Under the pieces are notes generated by a model, which had not been told where the DNA came from, searched no databases, and saw only the letters and a program-made list of their open reading frames with translations. The position numbers and the translations under genes are program-made. From assembly GCF_004123905.1 (NCBI RefSeq), contig NZ_MZXW01000021.1:62001-126000 (forward strand): a DNA stretch of 64,000 nt, given 5' to 3'. The DNA is from Bradyrhizobium betae (GTDB taxonomy: Bacteria; Pseudomonadota; Alphaproteobacteria; Rhizobiales; Xanthobacteraceae). Shown here piece after piece: positions 43,556 through 51,418 of this stretch. Positions within the stretch are counted from its first letter, which is position 1. Each line of letters opens with the position of its first letter.

Positions 43556-44506
43556 ATGCAGGATGTTGTCGCCCTGGCAGCGATCGTCGCTCTCATTGCG
43601 CTTCTGGTCTGGCTCGGCGTTCGCGCCTTGCGGGCAGATCATCTTGTCGTGAGGTGGGGCGGGGTGGTGCTGGTGGCAACGCTGGCCATCACGCTATCAG
43701 GTGTGGGCGCGTTGACCGCAGCGGGCATCGTCAAGCAGCATACCCGTTCTGCACCGGTCCCCGATCTCAAGATCGAGGCGACGCCGGAACAGATTGCTCG
43801 CGGCCGGGCGGTCGCGGATGGCTTCTGTGCCGGATGTCATTCGAAAAGCGGCGTGCTGTCCGGCGGCGGCGACGTTGGCAAGGACCTCCCGCTTCCGATT
43901 GGCTCTTTCGTGCCCGCGAATCTCACGCCCGCCGGAGCCTTGAAGCATTGGTCCGACGGCGAGATCTTTCGCGCCATTCGCAATGGCGTCGACGCGCAGG
44001 GGCGATGGCTGGCCATCATGTCCTTCACCAATGCCGGCCGGCTCAGCGACGACGACACCAGCGCGGTGATCGCCTATATCCGCAGCTTGCCCGCGACGGG
44101 GGAGCCGACCCGGGATCCGCCCGACCATTTCAGCCTGCTGGGCCTGGCGATGCTGGGCGCCGGACTGCTGCCGGACGCCAAGCCGGTGTTCACCGGGGTG
44201 ATCGTCGCGCCGCCGAAGGCGCCGACGGCCCGCTATGGCAGGTACCTCCTGTCCTATCAGGACTGCCGTGAATGCCACGGCAAGGATCTCGCCGGCGGCG
44301 TGCCCGGCCAATTGCCGCCGCTCGGACCCGACCTCACCATCGTCAAGGACTGGAGCCAGGCACAGTTCATCGCCACCATGCGCACGGGTGTCGATCCGAA
44401 CGGACATCACCTCGCAGAGCAAATGCCCTGGCGGCCGATCGGGCGGATGGACGACGACGAACTGGCTGCGATCTACCAGTATCTGGCGGCTCTCCCGCGC
44501 ACCTGA
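43556..44506 (+). CDS. Membrane-anchored diheme cytochrome c
   Basis: This 316-residue protein has two N-terminal membrane helices (about 4-22 and 35-57) and then two c-type heme motifs, C91-AG-C94-H95 and C237-RE-C240-H241. Each lies in a cytochrome-c domain with downstream methionines as possible sixth ligands (for example WLAIMSF and AEQMPW). GAGGAG six bases ahead of ATG 43556 fixes the start. The protein would carry electrons on the periplasmic face. It is followed by a strong hairpin and a VirG-like regulator gene, and a diheme peroxidase lies 2 kb further on; the three may belong to one redox module. Confidence 0.88.
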   Translation: MQDVVALAAIVALIALLVWLGVRALRADHLVVRWGGVVLVATLAITLSGVGALTAAGIVKQHTRSAPVPDLKIEATPEQIARGRAVADGFCAGCHSKSGVLSGGGDVGKDLPLPIGSFVPANLTPAGALKHWSDGEIFRAIRNGVDAQGRWLAIMSFTNAGRLSDDDTSAVIAYIRSLPATGEPTRDPPDHFSLLGLAMLGAGLLPDAKPVFTGVIVAPPKAPTARYGRYLLSYQDCRECHGKDLAGGVPGQLPPLGPDLTIVKDWSQAQFIATMRTGVDPNGHHLAEQMPWRPIGRMDDDELAAIYQYLAALPRT

Positions 44507-44519
44507 CATATCCAGTCGA

Positions 44520-44547
44520 AGTGCGGCCGGTCTCGCCCGGCCGCACT
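44520..44547 (+). terminator. Strong GC-rich hairpin after the cytochrome gene
   Basis: AGTGCGGCCGG and CCGGCCGCACT form a perfect 11-bp stem with a six-base loop, 13 bases after the stop codon. The T-tract is poor, but position and stability suit a terminator. Confidence 0.6.
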
Positions 44548-44631
44548 GTCGCCATTCACGCCTCGCGCAATAGCAAGCGCAACGGCGGAAGCACGCGCGT
44601 AGCGGACGTCGACGTCGCGCGCGCAGGAAAG

Positions 44632-44661
44632 CTTTCACAGTCTCTAAAACTTTCACAGTCT
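44632..44661. promoter_or_regulatory. 12-bp direct repeat upstream of the VirG-like regulator gene
   Basis: CTTTCACAGTCT occurs at 44632-44643 and again at 44650-44661, 18 bases apart start to start. Tandem direct repeats are the usual binding sites of OmpR-type regulators, though their half-sites are commonly about 11 bases apart. It lies in a 450-base gap, about 300 bases ahead of the regulator start, and is a candidate site for autoregulation. Confidence 0.35.
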
Positions 44662-44957
44662 TTCGCTGACAGTCACGCAGGGCGTCGTCACCGCCGAACA
44701 GTCCCTTCGTCTCCGACGAACAATGACGCAGGCGGGCACATTGGAATCGCTCAAAAGTAGCATTAGCTCGGATCACAATGCTTCACGTCTGCGATATCCG
44801 ATGGAATTGGCCGCAGAAATACCGGGTTACGGCGTCATCAGAGCGTTATGGACGGTGTCGCGCATGGCGAGGTTTTGGCTGTCCCCTATATTATTTTGAG
44901 TGATTGCGGATATTAGATCGCGCCTCTGTTGGTGACGGCAGATTTTGAGAGAGAAGT

Positions 44958-45683
44958 ATGCTTGCAGATGTTGGCCACATCGTCGTTGTCGACGACGATC
45001 CCACCTTGCGACAGATGGTGATCAGATATCTGGAGGAGCACAACGTCCCGACCAGGGCGGCCTCCAACAGGACTGAGTTGAACCACTATCTCGAAGCCAG
45101 TCAGCCCAGTCTGATCATTCTCGACCTTCGGCTTGGTCAAGAAGACGGTCTGGATCTGCTGCGGGAGATCCGTTCGCATTCCGACGTGCCCGTCATCATC
45201 ACGACCGGCCACCGCCCCGATGAGATCGATCGTATCGTTGGCCTCGAGCTCGGCGCCGACGACTACATCATCAAGCCGTTCTCCTTGCGAGAGCTGCTCG
45301 CACGTGTCCGGGCGGTGTTGCGCCGACAGGAGATGGGCCGTGCCGCGCGCGCCCGCGATCCCGAGCGCGGCGGCTATCGCTTCAGCGGATGGAAGCTGGA
45401 GCGCCGCGGTCGCAAGCTGATCGATCCCAACGAAGCGCCGGTGCCGCTCAGCAAGGGCGAGTATGCGCTGTTGCTGGCCTTCCTCGAAGCGCCGCAGCGG
45501 CCCCTGACCCGCGAGCACCTGCTGCAGGCGACCCGCATCCACGAGGACATTTTCGATCGCAGCATCGACGTCCAGGTGCTGCGGCTGCGGCGCAAGCTGG
45601 AGACCGACCCGAGCGCGCCGCGCGTCATTCAGACCGAGCGCGGAGTCGGCTATGTCTTCGCGGTTCCCGTGGATCCGTTCTAA
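44958..45683 (+). CDS. VirG-like OmpR/PhoB-family response regulator
   Basis: This 241-residue regulator has a receiver with acidic pocket D12-D14, phospho-acceptor D56 in LIILDLRLGQEDGLDL and K106 in DDYIIKPFSLRELLARV. A winged-helix DNA-binding domain follows (LSKGEYALLLAFLEAPQRPLT and DRSIDVQVLRLRRKLE). The LRLGQEDGL and LLLAFLE-x-P blocks and the total length recall VirG of Agrobacterium rather than generic OmpR. The likely partner is the VirA-like kinase encoded at 47582-50077, two genes away on the same strand. The start is ATG 44958 after GAGAGAAG. Confidence 0.9.
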   Translation: MLADVGHIVVVDDDPTLRQMVIRYLEEHNVPTRAASNRTELNHYLEASQPSLIILDLRLGQEDGLDLLREIRSHSDVPVIITTGHRPDEIDRIVGLELGADDYIIKPFSLRELLARVRAVLRRQEMGRAARARDPERGGYRFSGWKLERRGRKLIDPNEAPVPLSKGEYALLLAFLEAPQRPLTREHLLQATRIHEDIFDRSIDVQVLRLRRKLETDPSAPRVIQTERGVGYVFAVPVDPF

Positions 45684-45790
45684 ACGCGGCCGCCGCATTG
45701 CAACTGTAACCCCTTTGTCGATGGCGGTGATCTCGGTGTAACGGCCTGTATGCAGATTGCCTCCCACCAACAGCGTGTGGGAGATTTACG

Positions 45791-46402
45791 ATGAAACCGC
45801 AGTCTCGCAGTGTAGCCCGTGTTGTCCGACTGAGTGTCGCCGAGCCCGATGGAGCGGGCCGGCTCGTGCGGTTCGATGACGGTGGCCTTGTCCGTCCCGG
45901 TTCCGGGCGCAGCACGATGCCGGGCGTTGCCGACATCGGTTCGCATCCTGATGCGGGGCCGGAGCGCGACACCGGCACATTCTGGTGGGCGCTGGCCTTT
46001 TCCCTGATGGAGGGCTTTGCCCTCTATGGCGCGGCGTTGCATCCGACGGCGGCCATGCCGGTTCACGCCATCCTGGCGGCCACGCGGGATCGCCAGCCCG
46101 CTGACGCCGGCGAGCCACCGCAGCGGGCGCGGAGCAGCTCCGGTGCGGAGGCCGAAAGCACCGGCAACGTGGTCGAGTTCGATCGCGTCCGGCCGCGCGA
46201 CGCCCAACCGGAGCGCCACTGGACCTGGCTGCGCGCGGCGGGTGAGACGGTGTCGGCCTTGACGGCGCAGCTGCGCCGCGAGCGCGAGATCAGACGGGCG
46301 ATTGCGGCTCTCAAGGATCTCGACGACCGGACGCTGCGCGATCTCGGAATCCGCGGCCGGTCGGAGATCGAGTGGACCGTGAGGTACTGCCATGATTGCT
46401 GA
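45791..46402 (+). CDS. DUF1127-domain protein with a long N-terminal extension
   Basis: In this 203-residue protein only the last 45 or so residues are recognisable: EREIRRAIAALKDLDDRTLRD followed by LGIRGRSEIEW, the arginine-rich DUF1127 (YjiS-like) domain. In alphaproteobacteria such domains are linked to RNA binding, phosphate or stress adaptation. Most DUF1127 proteins are 45-75 residues; here about 150 residues of uncertain function precede the domain, including a hydrophobic stretch, FWWALAFSLMEGFALYGAAL. It lies between the regulator and peroxidase genes. The end overlaps a 55-codon frame (46392-46559). Confidence 0.8.
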   Translation: MKPQSRSVARVVRLSVAEPDGAGRLVRFDDGGLVRPGSGRSTMPGVADIGSHPDAGPERDTGTFWWALAFSLMEGFALYGAALHPTAAMPVHAILAATRDRQPADAGEPPQRARSSSGAEAESTGNVVEFDRVRPRDAQPERHWTWLRAAGETVSALTAQLRREREIRRAIAALKDLDDRTLRDLGIRGRSEIEWTVRYCHDC

Positions 46403-46559
46403 TGCGTTCTATCTCGCCTTCACCGGGCTGGAGCTCTGCCACGCCGCGTGCCGCCTGATGATGTCGAGCGGCCTCAGCTCCGGCCTGTTCGGCCCCCGTC
46501 TGCGGATCTGGTGGTGGCCGCGTTCACGAAATCATCGCGCTTCGATCAAAAGCCCTTGA
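46392..46559 (+). CDS. Possible small protein overlapping the DUF1127 gene
   Basis: A 55-codon frame starts at ATG 46392, eleven bases before the end of the DUF1127 gene, and ends at TGA 46559. The product would have an amphipathic start (DAFYLAFTGLELCHAACRLMM) and an RIWWWPRSRNHR end. Overlap and composition are compatible with a coupled gene, but no family is recognised and it could be chance. Confidence 0.3.
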   Translation: MIADAFYLAFTGLELCHAACRLMMSSGLSSGLFGPRLRIWWWPRSRNHRASIKSP

Positions 46560-46595
46560 AGAGATGCAATTGGTTTCGCTTCCACCCCCATATGA

Positions 46596-47585
46596 TTGAC
46601 AGTGCGACTCTTGACTGGATTTCGCGGAGCCGGGCCAGGCGCCGGCTATCGGGGCGGCGTCATCGCCATTTGCGCGGTGCTGTTGTGCTGCGTGGAAGTC
46701 ACGCCTGCGCCGTCGCAATCGCCGCCGCCGGTTGTACTGGACCGCGGCGAGCCGATCACGCCAATTCCCTCGGCTCCCGCCCTCGACCCGCTCAAGGTCG
46801 CGCTCGGCGAGAAGCTGTTCAGCGACCGTCGGATATCGCACGACAATTCCCGCAGCTGCCAATATTGCCATGACGTCGCGACCAACGGCGCGAGCCAGAA
46901 GCGGCACGATGTCGGTCTCGACGGGTCGGACCTTGCGCTCAACTCGCTCACCGTCTTCAACTCCACGCTCAGCTTTCGTTTCAGCTGGGAAGGAAAATTC
47001 CGCACCATCGAGGCCGATATCAACGCATCGCTGGAAAGCCCGCACACCATGGGCAGCAGTGCGGTGGAAATTGCGGCAAAGCTTGATGCCGATCTCGATA
47101 TGCGCGGCCGCTTCATGGCGGCTTATGGCCGCCGTCCGGAGGGCGACGATGTCGTCGACGCGCTCGCAAGCTTCCAGCGCACGCTGCTCACGCCGGGCAG
47201 CAGGTTCGACCGCTGGCTCCAGGGTGACGACGCAGCGCTGTCGCCCGACGAACGGGACGGATACCGCCTGTTCAAGTCGCTGGGGTGCTCGGCCTGCCAC
47301 CAGGGCGTCAACGTCGGTGGCAATCTATTCGAGCGGCACGGCATATTCCATCCGCTCGCCTCGCCCGAGCCGAAGATCCTGCGCGTGCCGAGCCTGCGCA
47401 ACGTCGCGACCACGGCGCCGTATTTTCACGACGGCAGCGCACCGACGCTCGATGACGCGGTTCGCAAGATGGCAATGGCCCAGTTGAACGCGACGCTGAC
47501 AGATCAGCAGGCCAGGTCGCTCGTCGCCTTTCTGGGCAGCCTGACCGGAACCTATCGCGGCGCGCCCGTGGGAGGCTCGCCGTGA
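46596..47585 (+). CDS. Diheme cytochrome c peroxidase (CcpA/MauG family)
   Basis: This 329-residue periplasmic protein has a signal region (VIAICAVLLCCVEVTPAPSQ) and two heme motifs, C88-QY-C91-H92 and C231-SA-C234-H235. Family blocks are LGEKLFSDRRISHDNSRSC, the SLESPHTMG block and VPSLRNVATTAPYFHDGSAPTL near the end. Such enzymes reduce hydrogen peroxide with electrons from cytochrome c or, in MauG types, oxidise protein residues. The frame starts at TTG 46596 or GTG 46602; neither has a clear ribosome-binding site. The stop overlaps the GTG start of the VirA-like kinase, so the two are coupled. Confidence 0.9.
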   Translation: MTVRLLTGFRGAGPGAGYRGGVIAICAVLLCCVEVTPAPSQSPPPVVLDRGEPITPIPSAPALDPLKVALGEKLFSDRRISHDNSRSCQYCHDVATNGASQKRHDVGLDGSDLALNSLTVFNSTLSFRFSWEGKFRTIEADINASLESPHTMGSSAVEIAAKLDADLDMRGRFMAAYGRRPEGDDVVDALASFQRTLLTPGSRFDRWLQGDDAALSPDERDGYRLFKSLGCSACHQGVNVGGNLFERHGIFHPLASPEPKILRVPSLRNVATTAPYFHDGSAPTLDDAVRKMAMAQLNATLTDQQARSLVAFLGSLTGTYRGAPVGGSP

Positions 47586-50077
47586 GATCTACTCCGCTCG
47601 TTGCCAGCTTTGCATTCGTGCTCGCGCTTCTCACCTGGCTCCTGCTCAATGGGCTGAACATCAATTCGGCGCGTTACGACAGCCAGTTGCAGGCGCTCGG
47701 GGATTTCAACAGGTTCGAGCGCGGGATGACCAGGGAAGTCCTCACCGCGCGCGCCGGCTTGTCGCGCAATTACGACGGGCTGGTGCAGATGGTGAATGCC
47801 TATGACGATGCCTTGACGCGGTTGCGCGACACGGTAGGCCTCGACCCCGAGCAGACCGGCGCGATCGATGTGCTGTCGGCGCGTGCCGGCCGGCAGGAAA
47901 GCTTGATCGAACGGTTCAAGAGCAGGAACGCGTTGCTCCAGAACTCCTTTGCCTATTTCGGCCTGTTCAGCGACAAGCTGGCTGAATCGGGGTCCCGGCC
48001 GGTGGTGACGGCCGCCTCCGCATTGGCGGCCGCCATGCTGCGCCTGACCCTCGATACTTCGGACGCGGCGGCGCGCCAGGTCGAGGACCGGCTGGAAGAA
48101 CTGGCGCAGCTGCAAACGCCGCCGGCCGAGCAGGACTCGGTCCACGCGCTGCTGACGCACGGACAGATGCTGCACGACCTGCTGCCTGATATCGACACCA
48201 TCCTGAAGACGCTCGTCGCCGATTCCAACAACCGCGAGCAGGATGCCATGCTGGCCGTCATCCTCAAACGCCAGCTCGCCGCCCGCGCCTCGGCGCGCAA
48301 GACGCGGTTGCTCCAGTATATCACCTCGCTGCTGCTGCTTACCGGTATCATCTATTTCGGCATGCTGTTGCGCAAACGGGCTGTGACGCTGCGCCGGCGC
48401 GCGACGTTCGAGCACGCGATCGCCAATATCTCGATGCTGTTCATCAACTCGAGCAACGAGCGGATCGCCACCGATGTCGAGATGGCGTTGCACCAGCTTG
48501 CCGGATATATCGGCGCGGACCGAGCCTATTTTGCCTGCGTGGCCGGGACCACGGTGCACACCTATCGGTGGTCTCGCGATGGCATCGCGTTCGAGCCGGG
48601 CTGGCCGGAGCGGGTGCTGAGCCTTGCGCCGCGATTTGACGCCGGCGAGGACGGCATCGTCTATATCCCCAAGGTCAACGGTTCACATCCCCATGACATG
48701 ATGAGCCTGCTCGCCGAAGCCGGTGTGAGCGGCTGGCTGTGCATCACGGCGCCGTACGGCAGCCGCGACGGCATTCTCGGCTTCGATGCCGTGCGCGGAG
48801 ACGCGCTCACATACTGGTCCGAGGTCTCGCTGTTTCGCATGGCCTTCGACGCCATCGGCAACGCGATCGGGCGCGCCCGGCTCGAAGGCGAGAAGGAGCG
48901 TCTCCAGGCGAGCCTGCAACAGGCCCGACGCATGGAGACCATTGGAACGTTCGCCAGCGGCATCGCCCACAACTTCAACAATATCGTCGGCGCGATTCTC
49001 GGCTATGCCGAAATGGCCGATGCGCGGGTCCCGTCGGGGAGCCGGCCGGCCGCGAGTCTCGCGGAGATCCGCCGGGCTGGTGAGCGGGCGCGTCAGCTGG
49101 TCGAGCAGATTCTCAGCTTCGGTCGCCGAGGCGAGGGAAGGCGGGAGCGCGTTTGCGTCAAGACCCTGGTCGACGAAACCAGATCGCTGTTGGCGGCATC
49201 GCTGCCCTCGCACGTCAAGTTCGAGGTCAGCGAGACGGCCGAAATGGCGGTCGTGACGGGCGAGCCGGCCCAGTTGCAGCAGGTCATCCTGAATCTGTGC
49301 AACAATGCGGCGCAGGCGATGAAGGAACCGGGTCGCATCGAGCTCAATATCGAAACGTATGAACTTGCGAAGCCGTTGCCGGTCGGGCGCAGCGAAGTCG
49401 GTCCTGGCCACTTCACTGTCATTTCGGTCGCCGATCCCGGGCCCGGCATGGATGAGGCGACGCTGGAGCGGATCTTCGAGCCCTTCTTCACCACCCGCCC
49501 GGATGGCAACGGCCTCGGCCTCGCGACGGTTCGCGAGATCGTCGAGCAACATGGCGGTGCCGTCGCCGTTCAGAGCAAGCCCGATGCCGGAACGCGCTTC
49601 GACATCTGGTTGCCATCGGGCGAGCCTGACGTGCCGGCTCAATGCGGCCACGATCCGGTGTTGCGGGGCGCCGGCGAAACCGTGCTGGTGATCGACACCG
49701 ACCGCCGCCGCCTGTTGCGCCACGAGGAAATTCTCGCGGCACTGGGTTATGAACCCGTCGGCTTCACCCGGCTGGCGGAGGCGACCGCCGCCTGCCGGGC
49801 CGCGCACGCTCGTTTCGACGTGGCACTGGTGTGTCACCTGCCCGGAGGCTCCTCGCTCGATCTCGCGGCGGCCTTGCATGATGCCGCCCCGGCTCTGCCG
49901 ATCATCCTGGCGGCGCCCTCGGCACGCGATCTTGCGATGCCCTCGCTCAAGACATCCGGCATCACCGAGCTCGTTCACCACCCGCTGGTATCGGTGGAGC
50001 TCGCCGGCGCGCTGGCGCGGAGCCTTGTCGCATCAGTCAGGAGCGGAAGGCTGAGGCGGGCGGCCGGGGCGTTCTGA
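47582..50077 (+). CDS. VirA-like hybrid sensor histidine kinase with degenerate receiver
   Basis: This 831-residue kinase starts at GTG 47582 and is nearly the length of Agrobacterium VirA. The order is: membrane helix about 8-24, a large all-helical periplasmic domain (25-240, DAHL-like), a second helix 246-263, a GAF-like linker (275-435), HisKA with H463 in FASGIAHNFNNIVG, then HATPase with N-box NLCNNAAQAM, G1 DPGPGMDEAT and G2 GNGLGLA. A receiver-like domain fills 697-815, but where the phospho-acceptor Asp should be it reads FDVALVCHLPGG, and the conserved Lys is His in ELVHHPLVS. It is therefore a pseudo-receiver, perhaps inhibitory. The partner is probably the VirG-like regulator. Confidence 0.9.
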   Translation: MRSTPLVASFAFVLALLTWLLLNGLNINSARYDSQLQALGDFNRFERGMTREVLTARAGLSRNYDGLVQMVNAYDDALTRLRDTVGLDPEQTGAIDVLSARAGRQESLIERFKSRNALLQNSFAYFGLFSDKLAESGSRPVVTAASALAAAMLRLTLDTSDAAARQVEDRLEELAQLQTPPAEQDSVHALLTHGQMLHDLLPDIDTILKTLVADSNNREQDAMLAVILKRQLAARASARKTRLLQYITSLLLLTGIIYFGMLLRKRAVTLRRRATFEHAIANISMLFINSSNERIATDVEMALHQLAGYIGADRAYFACVAGTTVHTYRWSRDGIAFEPGWPERVLSLAPRFDAGEDGIVYIPKVNGSHPHDMMSLLAEAGVSGWLCITAPYGSRDGILGFDAVRGDALTYWSEVSLFRMAFDAIGNAIGRARLEGEKERLQASLQQARRMETIGTFASGIAHNFNNIVGAILGYAEMADARVPSGSRPAASLAEIRRAGERARQLVEQILSFGRRGEGRRERVCVKTLVDETRSLLAASLPSHVKFEVSETAEMAVVTGEPAQLQQVILNLCNNAAQAMKEPGRIELNIETYELAKPLPVGRSEVGPGHFTVISVADPGPGMDEATLERIFEPFFTTRPDGNGLGLATVREIVEQHGGAVAVQSKPDAGTRFDIWLPSGEPDVPAQCGHDPVLRGAGETVLVIDTDRRRLLRHEEILAALGYEPVGFTRLAEATAACRAAHARFDVALVCHLPGGSSLDLAAALHDAAPALPIILAAPSARDLAMPSLKTSGITELVHHPLVSVELAGALARSLVASVRSGRLRRAAGAF

Positions 50078-50201
50078 GCCGCGACGGCATTGCATGCGAT
50101 TTCAGCCGTAACGCGATATCACGCGGGCGAAATCGCGGGGTAGCCGGCATCTCCTATTCCTGACGAGCGCGTGTTCGCAATGTCACCGCAATAGGAGAAA
50201 G

Positions 50202-50495
50202 ATGATGTCGAACAGACTTGGTGTGACCACCGTCGCAGCTGCGTTGTTGTTCTTGCCGCTTTCAAGCCTGAGAGCGGGCGAAAGTACGGGCGCCGGCGCC
50301 CGCAAGATGACTATCTCGCCCGATAATCCCGCCGTGACAAGGTTCGCGGACTTGTACCGGCAAGCTCCCATTGGACACCGGCAACCGCGGCAGAGCGATA
50401 TGGCCGCGCCCGTGCAGGCCACGCGCGTCGACACCGAGCTGCAGCGGCTCGATGTGGAGATCGATCGCAAGCTGATCATTTGCCGCGGCTGCTGA
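50202..50495 (+). CDS. Small exported protein of unknown function
   Basis: This 97-residue protein has ATG codons at 50202 and 50205 and AGGAGAAAG upstream. A signal peptide is clear (TTVAAALLFLPLSSLRAGES). The mature part is hydrophilic (SPDNPAVTRFADLYRQAPIG) and ends with two cysteines (ICRGC). It lies 124 bases behind the VirA-like kinase gene and ends at a bidirectional hairpin. A target of the two-component system or a periplasmic partner of the peroxidase are both possible; no family is recognised. Confidence 0.7.
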   Translation: MMSNRLGVTTVAAALLFLPLSSLRAGESTGAGARKMTISPDNPAVTRFADLYRQAPIGHRQPRQSDMAAPVQATRVDTELQRLDVEIDRKLIICRGC

Positions 50496-50506
50496 TCATC
50501 CCTGAA

Positions 50507-50537
50507 GGCGGCGGGCTCGCGTGGCAGGCCCGCCGCC
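50507..50537. terminator. Bidirectional hairpin between convergent genes
   Basis: GGCGGCGGGC and GCCCGCCGCC pair perfectly over 10 bp around an 11-base loop, between the stop of the small exported protein (50495) and the stop of the DUF892 gene (50562). Position suits termination from both sides, though a T-run is missing. Confidence 0.55.
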
Positions 50538-50561
50538 CTCGCTCGCGCGACAAACGTCCAC

Positions 50562-51077
50562 TTACGCCGCGTTCGACGCCTTGGCGTTGACGCCCTTGCG
50601 CAAAGCGACCGTGTTCAGCTTGGTATTTGCAGCCTTTTCTTCGTTCAGGTTGGTCGTCAGAAAGCGGACGATCTCGTCGTGCCCGAGCTCCTCGGCCCAG
50701 GCAATCAGCGTCCCGTAGCGACACATCTCGTAATGCTCGACGGCCTGCGCGTTCGCGACGATGGCGGCGTCCAGCACGGCCTTGTCCTCGATCTCGCCAG
50801 CAGTCTCGTCGGCCTCCTTGATGATGCCGTCGATGGCCGGGCACTGCGTCCCACTGGGTTCCTTGCCGAGCTTCGCAAATACCTTCTGAAGCCGCTCCAC
50901 CTGCTTGTTGGTCTCCTCGAGATGGTTCGTGAGGCCGGTCACGAGGTCCCGGTTGGTGGCCTTGTCGATCATCTTCGGCAGCGCTTTAAGGATCTGCTGT
51001 TCCGCATAATAGATGTCCTGCAACCCGTGGATCAGCAGGTCGTCCATCGATTTGATGTCCTTGGTGAACAGTCCCAT
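50562..51077 (-). CDS. DUF892 (YciE/YciF-like) ferritin-like protein
   Basis: This 171-residue four-helix protein opens IKSMDDLLIHGLQDIYYAEQ, the DUF892 start, and has QILKALPKM, HLEETNKQVERLQKVF, QAVEHYEMCRYGTLIAWAEE and LTTNLNEEKAANTKL. The ExxH pairs in the second and fourth helices are as in ferritin-like dinuclear metal sites. Members are induced by osmotic, oxidative or stationary-phase stress. ATG 51077 follows GGGAGAG; the frame also opens at a TTG two codons earlier. It is divergent from the small gene at 51178. Confidence 0.9.
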   Translation of the reverse strand: MGLFTKDIKSMDDLLIHGLQDIYYAEQQILKALPKMIDKATNRDLVTGLTNHLEETNKQVERLQKVFAKLGKEPSGTQCPAIDGIIKEADETAGEIEDKAVLDAAIVANAQAVEHYEMCRYGTLIAWAEELGHDEIVRFLTTNLNEEKAANTKLNTVALRKGVNAKASNAA

Positions 51078-51177
51078 CTGCAATCTCTCCCTTTCGCAAT
51101 GGCTGGTCTTGGTGACTGTTCTGGAACGTCGGCGCGTGCTCGCAGTTCCTATTCACGGAACGGACAGGAGCATCGAT

Positions 51178-51366
51178 ATGCCCGACGAACGCTTTGCCAC
51201 ATTGCTGGGCCAGGCCGCGATGGACGTGTGGGGCGATATGCCGCGCGACGTCCAGGAAGCGCTGTTCGAGACGGCGATGAAAGGCCATGCCGGAGACCGG
51301 GAAGCGCTCGCGCGGCTGTTGCATGATCGCCATCCGCGCACGGCTCATCCCGTCAAACCCGATTGA
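51178..51366 (+). CDS. Small hypothetical protein (62 residues)
   Basis: ATG 51178 lies seven bases behind AGGAG. The protein is soluble and helical: DERFATLLGQAAMDVWGDMP then RDVQEALFETAMKGH. It is not recognised, but coding is well supported by the ribosome-binding site and codon bias. It is divergent from the DUF892 gene and 52 bases ahead of the DNA ligase gene. Confidence 0.65.
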   Translation: MPDERFATLLGQAAMDVWGDMPRDVQEALFETAMKGHAGDREALARLLHDRHPRTAHPVKPD

Positions 51367-51418
51367 AGCAAGGGATGGGGACGGCCCGGACGATCGAAGT
51401 TTATCGCGAGTTCTGATC

